Origin: an uncultured Clostridia bacterium
GTDB lineage: Bacteria > Bacillota > Clostridia > Christensenellales > UBA1242
Reading direction: 5' to 3'
Assembly (NCBI GenBank): GCA_944349905.1
Contig: CALVNR010000005.1
Location: 1-64,000, forward strand
Length of the DNA stretch: 64,000 nt
Shown here in pieces: positions 8,370-17,473 of this stretch. The notes beneath the pieces are model-generated. The model was not told where the DNA came from. It saw nothing but the letters and a program-made list of their open reading frames with translations, and did no database searches. Numbering within the stretch: the first letter of the stretch is position 1; the number at the start of each line of letters is the position of its first letter. A program made the position numbers and the translations under genes.

Positions 8370-8879
8370 TTATATAAGTTTAACAATTGCTATTTCAGCA
8401 TTATCTCCTCTGCGAGTACCCATTTTAATAATTTGTGTATAACCACCACCTTGTCCAACTTCTTTAATTCTTGCAGCATATTTTGGAGCATAAACATTAA
8501 AGATTTTTTCAAGAAGAGGATGGTTTATATCTTTTGTCCTTGCAGTAAAAGCTTCAATAGATTCTTTTGATTTTCTTTGTTCTTGTCTATCAAAAAGATA
8601 TGCCATGATTTGTCTTCTAGCTTGCAATTTTTTTGGACCATCGTTAGAAACAGTTTTAACAACCTTAACACCCTTTTCATCTTTGATTTCTTTTTCAACT
8701 TTGGCAATATCTTCATAAGAGTTAATTGCAAGAGTTAAGATTTTTTCAGCCTTGCTTCTAACAGACTTAGCTTTCGCAAGAGTTGTTTCAATTTTTCCAA
8801 ACCAAAGAAGGTCAGAAACTTGTCCACGAATAAGTGAGTTTTTCTCCTTGCTTGGTCTATTTAATTTAGCATTAGCCAT
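8370..8879 (-). CDS. rplQ: 50S ribosomal protein L17
   Basis: L17 of the large subunit, the last gene of the operon. It begins MANAKLNRPSKEKNSLIRGQ and contains KIETTLAKAK, LQARRQIMAYLF and the C-terminal GGGYTQIIKMGTRRGD, all L17 signatures. At 169 residues it is about 50 longer than the Bacillus protein: an insertion of roughly 28 residues (about residues 55-85, rich in Lys/Glu/Val) follows the TLAIN segment, and the later loop is also longer. GGAG precedes the ATG. It lies 21 nt after rpoA, as in other Firmicutes. Confidence 0.95.
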   Translation of the reverse strand: MANAKLNRPSKEKNSLIRGQVSDLLWFGKIETTLAKAKSVRSKAEKILTLAINSYEDIAKVEKEIKDEKGVKVVKTVSNDGPKKLQARRQIMAYLFDRQEQRKSKESIEAFTARTKDINHPLLEKIFNVYAPKYAARIKEVGQGGGYTQIIKMGTRRGDNAEIAIVKLI

Positions 8880-8900
8880 AATTTTCTCCTTTTATGAAAA

Positions 8901-9851
8901 TTAGTCTTCGTCCTTGCAAAGAGAAAGTCCATAACTTTCAAGTTTTGCAATAACTTCGTCAATTGATTTAATACCAAGATTTTTAACTTTAAGCATATCT
9001 GCTCTTGATTTTTTAGTTAAATCTTCAACGGTATTAATACCTGCTCTCTTCAAGCAGTTATATGAACGAACAGAAAGGTCCATTTCTTCAATAGGAAGTT
9101 CCATGATTTTTACTTGTTTATCTTCTTGTCTAGAAACTAATATATCAGTTGAAGCAAGTTGAGAACAAAGTTCAACAAAAAGTCCTACATGTTCCATTAC
9201 AATTTTGCCTGCAAGAGCAACAATTTCTCTTGCTGAAGTTGTACCGTTAGTTTCAACTTCCAATGTAAGTTTGTCATAATTAACGCTTTGACCAACACGA
9301 GTGCTTTCAACATTGAAGTTAACTTTCTTAACAGGTGAGAATATTGAGTCAATAGCAATAAAATCAATATTATCAAATTTTGTTTTATTAATATTGCTTG
9401 GAACATAACCCCTGCCATTTCCAATCATAACATCCATTTCAAGCACAGCACCATCATCCATAGTGCAAATATGAAGGTCTGGTGTTAAAATTTCAACATC
9501 ACTATTTGCTTCAAAATCTTTTGCAGTAACTTCGCCTGCACCTGATTTTCTCAAATGAAGATAAGTAACAAAATCTTTGTTGTTGTTTTCACATTTAACA
9601 GCCATAGTCTTTAAATTCAAAATAATATCAACAACATCTTCTGTAACTCCTCTTATTGTTGAAAACTCATGAGCTACACCAGCAATTCTAACTGCAATTG
9701 CAGCAGAGCCTGGTAAAGAAGAAAGCAAAGTTCTTCTCATAGCATTTCCAAGTGTTATACCATAACCCTTTTCAAGAGGTTCAACAACAAATCTTGCAAA
9801 AGCGCCATTGTCTGTTTCTTCACAAGTAATTTTTGGTCTTTCCATTTCCAT
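8901..9851 (-). CDS. rpoA: RNA polymerase subunit alpha
   Basis: The 316-residue alpha subunit nucleates RNA polymerase assembly. The N-terminal domain contains YGITLGNAMRRTLLSSLPG and VHEFSTI-type residues. The C-terminal domain, from about residue 250, carries LSVRSYNCLKRAGI and NLGIKSIDEV, the helix-hairpin-helix surface that binds UP elements and activators. The start at 9851 has GGAGGG 8 nt upstream; the ATG two codons later is too distant. UP-element binding is relevant to the A-tract regions described elsewhere in the window. Confidence 0.97.
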   Translation of the reverse strand: MEMERPKITCEETDNGAFARFVVEPLEKGYGITLGNAMRRTLLSSLPGSAAIAVRIAGVAHEFSTIRGVTEDVVDIILNLKTMAVKCENNNKDFVTYLHLRKSGAGEVTAKDFEANSDVEILTPDLHICTMDDGAVLEMDVMIGNGRGYVPSNINKTKFDNIDFIAIDSIFSPVKKVNFNVESTRVGQSVNYDKLTLEVETNGTTSAREIVALAGKIVMEHVGLFVELCSQLASTDILVSRQEDKQVKIMELPIEEMDLSVRSYNCLKRAGINTVEDLTKKSRADMLKVKNLGIKSIDEVIAKLESYGLSLCKDED

Positions 9852-9869
9852 AAATAATTCCCTCCGCTA

Positions 9870-10496
9870 TTATCTCGAATAAAGCTCGATGATAAGTTGT
9901 TCTTTGATATCGGAGTCGATATCTTCTCTCTTAGGAAGTGCTAAGATTTTTCCTGAGAGTGTGGTTGTATCAAATTCCAACCATTTTGGTGTAACAAGTT
10001 TTGTTTCCCTCAAAGCTTTGAAAGATTCAACATCTTGCTTGTTTTCTTTGATTGCAATAACATCGCCAACTTTTACAAGGTATGAAGCAATGTCAACGCG
10101 TTTGCCATTTACAGTGATATGTCCATGATTAACAATTTGACGACATTGTTTTCTGCTTGCACCAATGCCCATTCTGTAAACAACATTATCAAGTCTTCTT
10201 TCTATTAAAGAAAGCATATTTTCACCAGTAACGCCTTTCATTCTTTCGGCAGTTTCATAATATTCTCTAAATTGTTTTTCAAGAATACCATACATTCTTT
10301 TTACTTTTTGTTTTTCACGAAGTTGTGTACCATATTCAGAGAAAGCAACTCTTCTCTTAGAATTTCCATGTTGTCCAGGAATAACAGGTCTTCTTTCCAT
10401 AGCACATTTTTTAGAAGTACATCTTGCTCCTTTAAGGAAAAGTTTGCACCCTTCGCGTCTGCACTGACGGCAGTCAGGTTGAATAGTTCTTGCCAT
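9870..10496 (-). CDS. rpsD: 30S ribosomal protein S4 (zinc-type)
   Basis: S4 is a primary 16S rRNA binder; in Bacillus it also represses its own mRNA. This 208-residue protein has the zinc-type (C+) N-terminus with CRQCRREGCKL and CTSKKC, followed by the S4 RNA-binding fold (LIERRLDNVVYRMG, VNHGHITVNGKRVDI). Its position between rpsK and rpoA is the clostridial arrangement, unlike Bacillus where rpsD is elsewhere. GGAG stands before the ATG. Confidence 0.97.
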   Translation of the reverse strand: MARTIQPDCRQCRREGCKLFLKGARCTSKKCAMERRPVIPGQHGNSKRRVAFSEYGTQLREKQKVKRMYGILEKQFREYYETAERMKGVTGENMLSLIERRLDNVVYRMGIGASRKQCRQIVNHGHITVNGKRVDIASYLVKVGDVIAIKENKQDVESFKALRETKLVTPKWLEFDTTTLSGKILALPKREDIDSDIKEQLIIELYSR

Positions 10497-10510
10497 TTGG
10501 TTTTCTCCTT

Positions 10511-10915
10511 TTAAATTCTTCTTGTCTTAGGAGGTCTGCAACCGTTATGTGCGATTGGCGAAACATCCTTAATCATAGTAACATTAAGCTCACAGTTTTG
10601 AAGTGAACGGATAGCAAGTTCACGACCACTTCCAGGTCCTTTAACGAAAACTTCAACGCTTTGAATTCCGTGTTCTTTTGCAACTTTTGCAGCATCTTCT
10701 ACGCAAGATTGAGCAGCAAAAGGAGTGCTTTTCTTAGAACCTTTAAGTCCAAGTTTACCAGAAGAGCACCAAGAAAGAACATTACCATCACAATCAGTAA
10801 AAGTTACGATTGTGTTGTTGAAAGAAGTTTTAATATGAACTTGACCTGCTGAAATATTTTTAGAAACTCTTTTCTTAGTTTTTGTAGTTTTATTAACTAT
10901 TTTTTTAGTAGCCAT
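10511..10915 (-). CDS. rpsK: 30S ribosomal protein S11
   Basis: S11 lies on the 30S platform near the mRNA Shine-Dalgarno helix. The 134-residue sequence shows [43 protein letters not shown] and the C-terminal [12 protein letters not shown]. About 20 Lys/Thr-rich residues at the N-terminus precede the conserved fold. It sits 14 nt after rpsM in the alpha part of the operon. Confidence 0.97.
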   Translation of the reverse strand: MATKKIVNKTTKTKKRVSKNISAGQVHIKTSFNNTIVTFTDCDGNVLSWCSSGKLGLKGSKKSTPFAAQSCVEDAAKVAKEHGIQSVEVFVKGPGSGRELAIRSLQNCELNVTMIKDVSPIAHNGCRPPKTRRI

Positions 10916-10929
10916 TATTCATTTTCTCC

Positions 10930-11307
10930 TTATTTACCTTTCTTAGAGCTACCAGCGACAACTCTCTTTGGACCTTTTCTAGTTCTTGCGTTATTTCTAG
11001 TGTTTTGTCCACGAACAGGCAATCCTTTACGATGTCTGATTCCACGGTAGCAACCAATTTCGCTTAATTTTTTAATATCCATATCGACTTTTTTACGAAG
11101 TTCACCTTCAACTACAACATTGTGTTCAATGTAGTTACGAAGTTTAGCAACTTGGTCATCAGTTAAATCTTTAACGCGAATATCAGCGCTAACACCAGTT
11201 GCTTCACAAATTTTGTTAGAAGTAACTCTACCTATACCATAGATATAAGTAAGTCCTAATTCCAATCTTTTTTCTCTGGGTAAATCTACACCAGCAATTC
11301 TTGCCAT
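10930..11307 (-). CDS. rpsM: 30S ribosomal protein S13
   Basis: S13 forms inter-subunit bridges in the 30S head. The 125-residue protein begins [20 protein letters not shown], has [14 protein letters not shown] (helix-two-turn-helix) and the basic tail RGLP-type motif [24 protein letters not shown]-like AGGAAAA precedes the start. It follows rpmJ by 25 nt. Confidence 0.97.
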   Translation of the reverse strand: MARIAGVDLPREKRLELGLTYIYGIGRVTSNKICEATGVSADIRVKDLTDDQVAKLRNYIEHNVVVEGELRKKVDMDIKKLSEIGCYRGIRHRKGLPVRGQNTRNNARTRKGPKRVVAGSSKKGK

Positions 11308-11332
11308 TTAATTTTCCTCCAAATTTTAATTT

Positions 11333-11449
11333 TTAGCCTTGAACTTGTTTGTGTTTAGCAGACTTAGAACAGATAACCATAACTTTGCCATCTCTTTTAA
11401 TAACTCTGCATTTGTCACAAATTGGCTTAACAGATGCTCTAACTTTCAT
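11333..11449 (-). CDS. rpmJ: 50S ribosomal protein L36
   Basis: A 38-residue protein read from the minus strand, starting [14 protein letters not shown] and ending KHKQVQG. It has the zinc ligands of the zinc-type L36: Cys-x2-Cys (CDKC), a third Cys (VICS) and a His near the end. AAGGAGAC lies before the ATG. Its place between infA and rpsM is the standard Gram-positive order. Confidence 0.95.
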   Translation of the reverse strand: MKVRASVKPICDKCRVIKRDGKVMVICSKSAKHKQVQG

Positions 11450-11461
11450 TTTGTCTCCTTT

Positions 11462-11683
11462 TTAGCCCTTATCTCTCCAAGTGATTCTGCCCTTTGATAA
11501 ATCATAAGGGCTCATTTCGACTTTAACTTTATCCCCTTCCAAAATTTTAATGTAATTTTTTCTTAATTTTCCAGAAAGGTAGGTTGTAATTTCGTGACCA
11601 TTAGATAATCGAACTTTAAACATTGTGTTTGGAAGTACCTCTTCAACAACTCCCTCAAATTCGATAACATCTTCCTTAGACAT
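11462..11683 (-). CDS. infA: Translation initiation factor IF-1
   Basis: IF-1 is an OB-fold protein that blocks the ribosomal A site during initiation. The 73-residue product begins [19 protein letters not shown] and contains [28 protein letters not shown] and [17 protein letters not shown] two codons upstream is only 1 nt from the AAAGGAG site, whereas ATG at 11683 has a 5-nt spacing, so the ATG is chosen. It overlaps the end of the KOW gene by 8 nt. Confidence 0.96.
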   Translation of the reverse strand: MSKEDVIEFEGVVEEVLPNTMFKVRLSNGHEITTYLSGKLRKNYIKILEGDKVKVEMSPYDLSKGRITWRDKG

Positions 11684-11936
11684 GCTCACTCCTTTTTTGA
11701 TTTAAAAATTTTCTAATTGCACAATTTACTCTTTCATTTTCATCTGCGAGAATTTGTGCGTCCATTTTTGAATTCGTAAACAATCTTACATGCTTCAAAT
11801 TCTTCTTTTTAGGGTTATTTTTTTTCAACCTTTTCCCATCAACAATAAATACTTTATCCTTTTCAACTTTCAAAACTACAAAAATTTCATTTTTTTCTTT
11901 GCCTGCAAGTGCCTGCACTACATTTCCAATTTCCAT
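11676..11936 (-). CDS. KOW-domain RNA-binding protein (L14e-like)
   Basis: A small 86-residue basic protein with an N-terminal KOW-type start ([21 protein letters not shown]) and a Lys-rich middle ([17 protein letters not shown]). It belongs to the KOW/ribosomal L14e-like proteins encoded between map and infA in Firmicutes. It probably binds RNA or the ribosome, but its exact role is not established from sequence. It lies 11 nt after map and overlaps infA. Confidence 0.85.
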   Translation of the reverse strand: MEIGNVVQALAGKEKNEIFVVLKVEKDKVFIVDGKRLKKNNPKKKNLKHVRLFTNSKMDAQILADENERVNCAIRKFLNQKRSEHV

Positions 11937-11947
11937 AGCTTTTCCTT

Positions 11948-12691
11948 TTACAAAGTCAAAATTTCAATACCTTCATTTGTTATGTGAACAGTATTTTCAT
12001 AATGGGCAGAAGGCAAACCATCTCGTGTTATTACACCCCAGCCATCTTCAAGCAACCAAACTTCCTTGCGTCCCATGTTAATCATAGGTTCTATGGCAAG
12101 ACAAGCGTTTTCGGTTACCAAAGGCCCATCAGTAACCTTTCCATAATTTGGAACAGAAGGTGGCTCATGCATTTTTTTGCCAATTCCATGTCCAACAAGT
12201 TCTCTTACAACAGAATAACCATTTTTTTCTGCATAAACTTGAATAGCATGTGACATCTCGCCAAGCCTATGACCAACCTTCAAGTTTTTAATTCCTTCGA
12301 AAAAGCATTGTTTTGTAACATCAATAAGTCTTTGCTTTTCGGGAGAAATTTTTCCAACTGGAAAAGTTCTTGCAGCATCACCATTGTACCCCTTGTAGAT
12401 AACACCAAGGTCAATGCTGATTATATCTCCTTCTTTTAAAACGATATCTTCACTTGGAATACCATGTACAACCATTTCATTAACAGATGCACAGATAGAA
12501 CCAGGATATCCTTCATAACCCAAAAAAGAAGGAGTTGCACCACTATCAATTATAAACTTTTTTGCTAAAAAGTCAAGTTCTTTTGTAGAAATACCGGGCT
12601 TAACCAAGGTTTCACAATAATTAAGCGCATCTCTTGTAATTTGTCCGGCTTTTCTCATCAAAACTAACTCTGCTGGTGTCAAATTATTCAT
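11948..12691 (-). CDS. map: Methionine aminopeptidase type I
   Basis: Removes the N-terminal Met of nascent proteins. The 247-residue pita-bread-fold enzyme shows the metal ligands of the family: Asp in SIDLGVIYKGYNGDAART (both aspartates), His in GHGIGKKMHEPP, Glu in AIEPMIN and Glu near the C-terminus (YENTVHITNEGIEIL). No N-terminal zinc extension is present. Its start overlaps the adk stop by 8 nt, so the two are translationally coupled. Confidence 0.96.
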   Translation of the reverse strand: MNNLTPAELVLMRKAGQITRDALNYCETLVKPGISTKELDFLAKKFIIDSGATPSFLGYEGYPGSICASVNEMVVHGIPSEDIVLKEGDIISIDLGVIYKGYNGDAARTFPVGKISPEKQRLIDVTKQCFFEGIKNLKVGHRLGEMSHAIQVYAEKNGYSVVRELVGHGIGKKMHEPPSVPNYGKVTDGPLVTENACLAIEPMINMGRKEVWLLEDGWGVITRDGLPSAHYENTVHITNEGIEILTL

Positions 12692-13313
12692 TTTTCAATC
12701 CTTCCAAAAAAGTTTTAACAGGTTTGTATGTCTCTTCTGGCGAGCCGGCTGAAGAAACAACGAATACCTTATCACCGTAGAAGTTTATAAGTGGTGTAAT
12801 ATTTTGTTTATAAACTTCCAGACGAGCTTTTATTGCATCAGGTTTATCGTCATCACGCTGAAACAATGGAGTTTGACATTTTCTACAAAGACCATTATAT
12901 CCTTCATGGTTTGTATTATCAATTTCTCCGCATTTTGGACAATTTCTTCTTGAAACCAATCTTTTTACAATTTCATCTAAATCAAGCTCAATTGATATAA
13001 CTGCATCAATATCTGTGATTTTCGCAAGCAATTTTGCTTGATTAAGAGTTCTTGGATAACCATCTAAAATATAACCGTTTAAACAATCATTTTTAGAAAG
13101 TCTGTTTTTGAGAACTTCAAAAGTAATTTCGTCTGGAACCAACTTACCTTCTTTTTGATAAGAAGCAACAGTTTCTCCCAATTTTGAATTTTCCTTTGCT
13201 ATTTCTCTTAGTATATCCCCAGTAGAAAGTTGTGGTAAATTGAAATCTTTAACTATATTTTTTGCCAAAGTTCCTTTTCCACTTCCTGCGGCTCCAAGTA
13301 AAACCAATTTCAT
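12684..13313 (-). CDS. adk: Adenylate kinase (zinc-lid form)
   Basis: Interconverts ATP + AMP and 2 ADP. The 210-residue protein has P-loop GAAGSGKGT, the AMP-binding LSTGDILRE, GYPRTLNQA and the lid with two Cys pairs (CPKCG, CRKC), the zinc-binding lid of Gram-positive enzymes, followed by QRDDDKPDAIKARLE. ATG at 13313 has GGAGG 7 nt upstream and is chosen over an upstream in-frame codon that would add 11 residues. It follows secY after an unusual 74-nt gap containing two hairpins. Confidence 0.96.
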   Translation of the reverse strand: MKLVLLGAAGSGKGTLAKNIVKDFNLPQLSTGDILREIAKENSKLGETVASYQKEGKLVPDEITFEVLKNRLSKNDCLNGYILDGYPRTLNQAKLLAKITDIDAVISIELDLDEIVKRLVSRRNCPKCGEIDNTNHEGYNGLCRKCQTPLFQRDDDKPDAIKARLEVYKQNITPLINFYGDKVFVVSSAGSPEETYKPVKTFLEGLKNE

Positions 13314-13332
13314 TAATTGTCCTCCATTTTTT

Positions 13333-13376
13333 GTGGTTTTAACCACTATGCTTTACAGCGGGAATTAATCCCGCTG
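13333..13376 (-). other. Two hairpins in the secY-adk intergenic gap
   Basis: GTGGTT/AACCAC (13333-13346) and CAGCGGGA/TCCCGCTG (13356-13376, 5-nt loop) are perfect inverted repeats in the longest internal gap of the operon. Neither is followed by a T run, so they are not intrinsic terminators; RNA processing or stability is possible. Confidence 0.6.
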
Positions 13377-13387
13377 GTAATGCTGTG

Positions 13388-14674
13388 TTAATTCAAAAAT
13401 CCTTTATGATTTCTCATAAACATTTGAGCTGATAATTGTTTATCAAGTTCTAGTGCAACAGAAACAACAATCATAAGACCTGTCGTACTGAATGCATTAA
13501 TAAGAATTGAAGCTGTTGTTGCTCCACCAATAGCTTTAAATGCAAGCGATGGAACAAGAGCTATACATGCTAAGAATATCGCACCAAACAATGTAATCCT
13601 GCCCGAAATTTTTCCTAAATAATCAGCAGTAGGTTTTCCAGCTCTTATACCAGGAATAAACCCACCTTGTTGTTGAATTCTTTTGCTGATGTCATTAGGG
13701 TCAAAAGTAATTTTTGAATAGAAGAATGCAAATACTAAAATAAGCAAAGCTGTCAAAACAATATAAAGCCAAGAGTTAGTTCCCAACCAATCACTATACC
13801 AAGTTACATTAGGCCAGAATATTGATATAACAAGTTGTGGGAAAGTAAGTAAAGCATTTGCAAATATAATAGGCATAACACCTGTTGCATTTACTTTAAT
13901 AGGAATATAATTGCTTTGACCACCATACATTTTTCTACCTTTGATTTGTTTTGCATATTGAACATTTATTCTTCTTTCGCCACCATCAATAAACACGATA
14001 AGAGCGAAGATTGCAATAACAGCAACAATAAACAAAACGATATACCAAATGTAATTAATATCTTGAATAGTAAATTGAATTGCTTGGAAAAGACTTTGAC
14101 CAGCAGTAGCCAAAATACCAACAAAAATAAGAAGGCTAGTGCCATTGCCAATTCCAAGGTCTGTAATTCTTTCACCAATCCAAACAGTGAACATAGCACC
14201 GGCAACCATAGTTATCACAACACCAGTTCCGATTAACCAAGCAGGAAGTCCAGCAAGGTCTTTTGCTAAATTATCTGAATAAGCAACAACTATACCAACA
14301 GCCTGAGCAATTGCTAATATCAAAGCAGCAATTCTTGTATAAAGATTTATTTTTCTTCTTCCGTCTTCGCCACTTTTTGCAGCTCTTTCAAGTGCAGGAA
14401 TAGCAACTGTCAAAAGTTGAATAACAATTGATGCCGTAATATATGGAGAAACTCCAAGTGCTAATATTGAACAGTTTGAAAGTGCACCACCGCTAACCAA
14501 GTTCATAAGTTCAAAAAAACCAAAATTTGAACTTGAAGTGTCAACGATACTTGTGCTGAAACCAACGCAAGGAATCCAGCAACCAACTCTATAAATGAAA
14601 AGTAAAAGAAGTGTAATTAAAATCTTCTTTCTCAAATCTTTTACTTTAAAAGCTTCCGCTATTGTTTTAAACAT
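13388..14674 (-). CDS. secY: Protein translocase subunit SecY
   Basis: The central channel of the Sec translocon, 428 residues with about ten membrane helices. Signatures are IYRVGCWIPCVGF in helix 1, NCSILALGVSPYITASIVIQ, EDGRRKIN in a cytoplasmic loop, GIGNGTSLLIFVGI, and the C-terminal QQQGGFIPGIRAGKPT and MIVVSVALELDKQL. It overlaps the rplO stop by a single base (TAATG-type junction). Both giant exported proteins of this window depend on this channel (inference). Confidence 0.97.
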   Translation of the reverse strand: MFKTIAEAFKVKDLRKKILITLLLLFIYRVGCWIPCVGFSTSIVDTSSSNFGFFELMNLVSGGALSNCSILALGVSPYITASIVIQLLTVAIPALERAAKSGEDGRRKINLYTRIAALILAIAQAVGIVVAYSDNLAKDLAGLPAWLIGTGVVITMVAGAMFTVWIGERITDLGIGNGTSLLIFVGILATAGQSLFQAIQFTIQDINYIWYIVLFIVAVIAIFALIVFIDGGERRINVQYAKQIKGRKMYGGQSNYIPIKVNATGVMPIIFANALLTFPQLVISIFWPNVTWYSDWLGTNSWLYIVLTALLILVFAFFYSKITFDPNDISKRIQQQGGFIPGIRAGKPTADYLGKISGRITLFGAIFLACIALVPSLAFKAIGGATTASILINAFSTTGLMIVVSVALELDKQLSAQMFMRNHKGFLN

Positions 14675-15120
14675 TATAACTCCTCAATTTTACCGCCAAC
14701 TTTTTCAATTTTTTCTCTAGCTTGTTTAGTAACTTTATTAGCTTTAATAGTAAGTGGTTTTGTAAGTTCACCGTCGCCCAAAACTTTTAAGCCATATGGA
14801 GCCATCTTACCAATAAATCTAGTTTCATAAAGAAGTTCTTCTGTAATTACTGCATTTGGTTCAAATGCTTCAAGGTCTCCAACATTGATGCAAGAATAAT
14901 TTTTTCTAAAATTCTTGTTGTTGAATCCACGAATAGGAATTTTTCTAATTAAAGGAATATTTCCACCTTCAAATCCAGGTCTTACTCCACCACCACTACG
15001 AGCATTTTGACCTTTGTGACCTTTACCACTGGTCTTTCCAATTCCACTTCCAATACCACGACCTACTCTAACTTTTTTAGTAGTAGCGCCTTGTGCAGGT
15101 TTTAAATTATTAAGTTCCAT
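14674..15120 (-). CDS. rplO: 50S ribosomal protein L15
   Basis: L15 binds 23S rRNA late in 50S assembly. The 148-residue protein has the Gly-rich basic N-terminal extension (VGRGIGSGIGKTSGKGHKGQ, then ARSGGGVRPGFEGG) and the globular C-terminal half ending KVGGKIEEL. GGAGG precedes the start. It lies between rpmD and secY. Confidence 0.97.
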   Translation of the reverse strand: MELNNLKPAQGATTKKVRVGRGIGSGIGKTSGKGHKGQNARSGGGVRPGFEGGNIPLIRKIPIRGFNNKNFRKNYSCINVGDLEAFEPNAVITEELLYETRFIGKMAPYGLKVLGDGELTKPLTIKANKVTKQAREKIEKVGGKIEEL

Positions 15121-15129
15121 AGTGTCCTC

Positions 15130-15321
15130 CTATTTAACTTCTTCCACTTTAACAAGGTGAGCAACATGGTGGAGGCTACCTCTAATGGATTCATTATCAG
15201 GGAGAAGTTTTGATTGGTTTAATTTTTTTAATCCAAGTGCTTCAATAATAAGTGCTTGTTTTTTGTTATATCCAATGCAACTTTTTATCCAAGTAACTTT
15301 AAGCATTTTTTGTTTAGCCAT
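15130..15321 (-). CDS. rpmD: 50S ribosomal protein L30
   Basis: The short bacterial-type L30, 63 residues. It shows LKVTWIKSCIGYNKKQ, LGLKKLNQSKLLPDNESIRG and the C-terminal HHVAHLVKVEEV, the normal pattern. It sits between rpsE and rplO with gaps of about 10 nt. Confidence 0.96.
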   Translation of the reverse strand: MAKQKMLKVTWIKSCIGYNKKQALIIEALGLKKLNQSKLLPDNESIRGSLHHVAHLVKVEEVK

Positions 15322-15332
15322 AATTTCCCCCT

Positions 15333-15917
15333 TTAAATTTCGTCAACGCTTTTTCCGCGTCTTCTAGCAATTTCTTCTTTTGTTTTAAGTCCCATAAGTC
15401 CTTCAAAAGTTGCTTTTACGCAATTGATTTTGTTTGAAGAGCCATGTCTTTTTGTAACGATGTTTGAAATTCCAGCAAGTTCAATAACTGCACGAGCAGA
15501 ACCACCTGCTATAACTCCTGTTCCGGCTGGAGCTGGAAGAAGAAGAATTTTTGTAGAAGAGAATTTACCAATAGTTTCGTGTGGAATAGAACCATCAACA
15601 ACAGGAACCATTTTCATGTTTTTCTTAGCAATAGTAGTAGCTTTTTCAATAGCACTACTTACTTCTTTGCTTTTTCCTATTCCAAGTCCAACTTTGCCTT
15701 TTTTATCCCCAACAACTACCAAAGCTGAGAAACGCAAAGTTCTTCCACCTTTAACAACTTTTGTAACTCTACGAACAGAAACTACTCTTTTTTCTATATC
15801 GCTTTGTTCTCTTCTTGGAGCTCTATCTTTATGGTCTTGTTTTGGTTTAAACCCAGATTTTTTGCTTTTAGAAGATTCTTCAACATTTTCAGTTACAATT
15901 ACTTCATTTTCTGCCAT
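15333..15917 (-). CDS. rpsE: 30S ribosomal protein S5
   Basis: S5 contributes to decoding accuracy at the mRNA entry channel. The conserved part has [57 protein letters not shown] and [17 protein letters not shown]. About 40 residues rich in Lys, Ser and Glu precede the double-stranded RNA-binding domain, making the protein 194 residues against roughly 166 in Bacillus. Confidence 0.97.
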   Translation of the reverse strand: MAENEVIVTENVEESSKSKKSGFKPKQDHKDRAPRREQSDIEKRVVSVRRVTKVVKGGRTLRFSALVVVGDKKGKVGLGIGKSKEVSSAIEKATTIAKKNMKMVPVVDGSIPHETIGKFSSTKILLLPAPAGTGVIAGGSARAVIELAGISNIVTKRHGSSNKINCVKATFEGLMGLKTKEEIARRRGKSVDEI

Positions 15918-15926
15918 GATTTCCTC

Positions 15927-16295
15927 CTAGAATTTAAGCCCAGCTTCTCTGGCACCATCTGCCAAAGCCTGAACACGACCTATATAGATATAACCGCCTC
16001 TGTCAAAAACAACTTCATTGATTTTTTTGTCAAGAGCTCTTTTTGCAATTGTTTCACCAACAATTTTAGCAGCTTCACTCTTTGTTTTCCCTTCGCATTT
16101 GCTTGCAATTTCTTTTTCAAGAGTTGAAGCAGAAACAAGAGTTTTTTGACTTTCATCATCAATAATTTGAGCATAAATTTGGCTTAAAGATCTGTAAACA
16201 CAGAGTCTTGGTCTAGAAGCAGTTCCGCTAACTTTTCTGCGAACTCTCTTATGACGAACGAGTCTTTCTTGATTTTTATCAGTTTTCTTAATCAT
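15927..16295 (-). CDS. rplR: 50S ribosomal protein L18
   Basis: L18 binds 5S rRNA. The 122-residue protein shows [68 protein letters not shown] and the C-terminal EAGLKF. It lies between rplF and rpsE. Confidence 0.97.
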   Translation of the reverse strand: MIKKTDKNQERLVRHKRVRRKVSGTASRPRLCVYRSLSQIYAQIIDDESQKTLVSASTLEKEIASKCEGKTKSEAAKIVGETIAKRALDKKINEVVFDRGGYIYIGRVQALADGAREAGLKF

Positions 16296-16306
16296 TTTTC
16301 AAACTC

Positions 16307-16855
16307 CTATTTCTTACCTTTACCGGCAGTTTTTCCGACTTTTCTAATAACAACTTGATCAGCATATCTTACGCCATAACCATGATATGGTTCAACTGGT
16401 CTAATACTCTTGATATTTGAAGCAAATTGTCCTACTTTTTGTTTGTCAATTCCACTAACAACTATTTCAGTTGCAGATGGAGTTGATACTTGTAAATCAG
16501 CTGGAATTTCTACTTCTACCGGGTGAGAAAAACCAAGGTTCATCACAAGTTTGTTTCCACTAACAGATGCTTTATAACCAACACCTGATATAATAAGTGA
16601 TTTTTTAAATCCTTCGCTTACCCCAACAACCATATTGTGAGCAAGAGCTCTATAAAGACCATGTTTTGCATTTGAAGAAGAAGTTTCTTTTGCAATAACA
16701 AATGAAAGTTCTTGTCCTTCAATTTTAGCTTCAATAGCTTTATCTATTTGTTGAGACAATGTTCCTTTTGGTCCATTGACAGTAAGGATTTCATTTTCAA
16801 ATTTAGCAGTTACACCAGCAGGCATAACAATAACTTTTTTACCAATTCTTGACAT
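16307..16855 (-). CDS. rplF: 50S ribosomal protein L6
   Basis: L6 sits near the factor-binding site of the 50S subunit. From ATG at 16855 the product is 182 residues, starting MSRIGKKVIVMPAGV. It shows VNGPKGTLSQ, GVSEGFKKSLIISGVGYKA and the C-terminal YHGYGVRYADQVVIRKVGK. A reading from 16894 would add 13 residues, but AAGGAGG lies 5 nt before 16855, overlapping the end of rpsH. Confidence 0.97.
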   Translation of the reverse strand: MSRIGKKVIVMPAGVTAKFENEILTVNGPKGTLSQQIDKAIEAKIEGQELSFVIAKETSSSNAKHGLYRALAHNMVVGVSEGFKKSLIISGVGYKASVSGNKLVMNLGFSHPVEVEIPADLQVSTPSATEIVVSGIDKQKVGQFASNIKSIRPVEPYHGYGVRYADQVVIRKVGKTAGKGKK

Positions 16856-16865
16856 AATTTCCTCC

Positions 16866-17264
16866 TTACCAAACATAAGCAAGAACTTCGCCACCTACAT
16901 TAAGCTCTCTTGCAGTTTTGTCTGTAACAATACCTTTATTTGTTGAAATAATAGCAATGCCAAGACCACTGATAACTTTTGGAAGTTTGTCTTTTTGAGC
17001 ATAGATACGAAGACCAGGCTTAGAGATTCTTTTGAGACCTTGTATAACACTGTCGCCAAATTCGTCATATTTTAAAACGATTTGAATATTTCTTTTGTTG
17101 CCATCTTTAACTTCTTCATAAGAAGCAATATAACCTTCTTCTAAAAGAATTTTAGAAATAGCAAGCTTTTCGTTTGAAGCAGGAACACTTACGCTTTCGT
17201 GTTTAGCACTGAGTGCATTACGAATTCTAGTGAGCATATCTGCAATTGGATCTGTAACTAACAT
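16866..17264 (-). CDS. rpsH: 30S ribosomal protein S8
   Basis: S8 is a primary 16S rRNA binder and, in E. coli, the repressor of the spc operon. The 132-residue product begins [17 protein letters not shown] and ends with [20 protein letters not shown] then [16 protein letters not shown] lies 6 nt before the ATG at 17264; an upstream in-frame start would overlap rpsN and lacks a site. Confidence 0.97.
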   Translation of the reverse strand: MLVTDPIADMLTRIRNALSAKHESVSVPASNEKLAISKILLEEGYIASYEEVKDGNKRNIQIVLKYDEFGDSVIQGLKRISKPGLRIYAQKDKLPKVISGLGIAIISTNKGIVTDKTARELNVGGEVLAYVW

Positions 17265-17278
17265 AAATTTCCTCCTTC

Positions 17279-17464
17279 TTACCAACTAGCCTTTTTAACG
17301 CCAGGAATTTCACCCTTGTTTGCAAGTTCTCTGAAACAAACTCTGCAAATGCCATATTTTCTCAAAACAGCATGTGGTCTGCCACAAAGAGAGCAACGAG
17401 TGTACTCGCGGGTTTTGTATTTTTGAGTTCTTTTTTGTTTTTCAACTAATGCTTTTCTTGCCAT
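17279..17464 (-). CDS. rpsZ: 30S ribosomal protein S14 type Z (zinc-binding)
   Basis: The short 61-residue zinc-binding form of S14. Two Cys pairs are visible, RCSLCGR and CRVCFRELA, spaced as a zinc ribbon. The C-terminus is [11 protein letters not shown]. It begins [16 protein letters not shown]. Position between rplE and rpsH is standard. Confidence 0.97.
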   Translation of the reverse strand: MARKALVEKQKRTQKYKTREYTRCSLCGRPHAVLRKYGICRVCFRELANKGEIPGVKKASW

Positions 17465-17473
17465 AATTTACTC

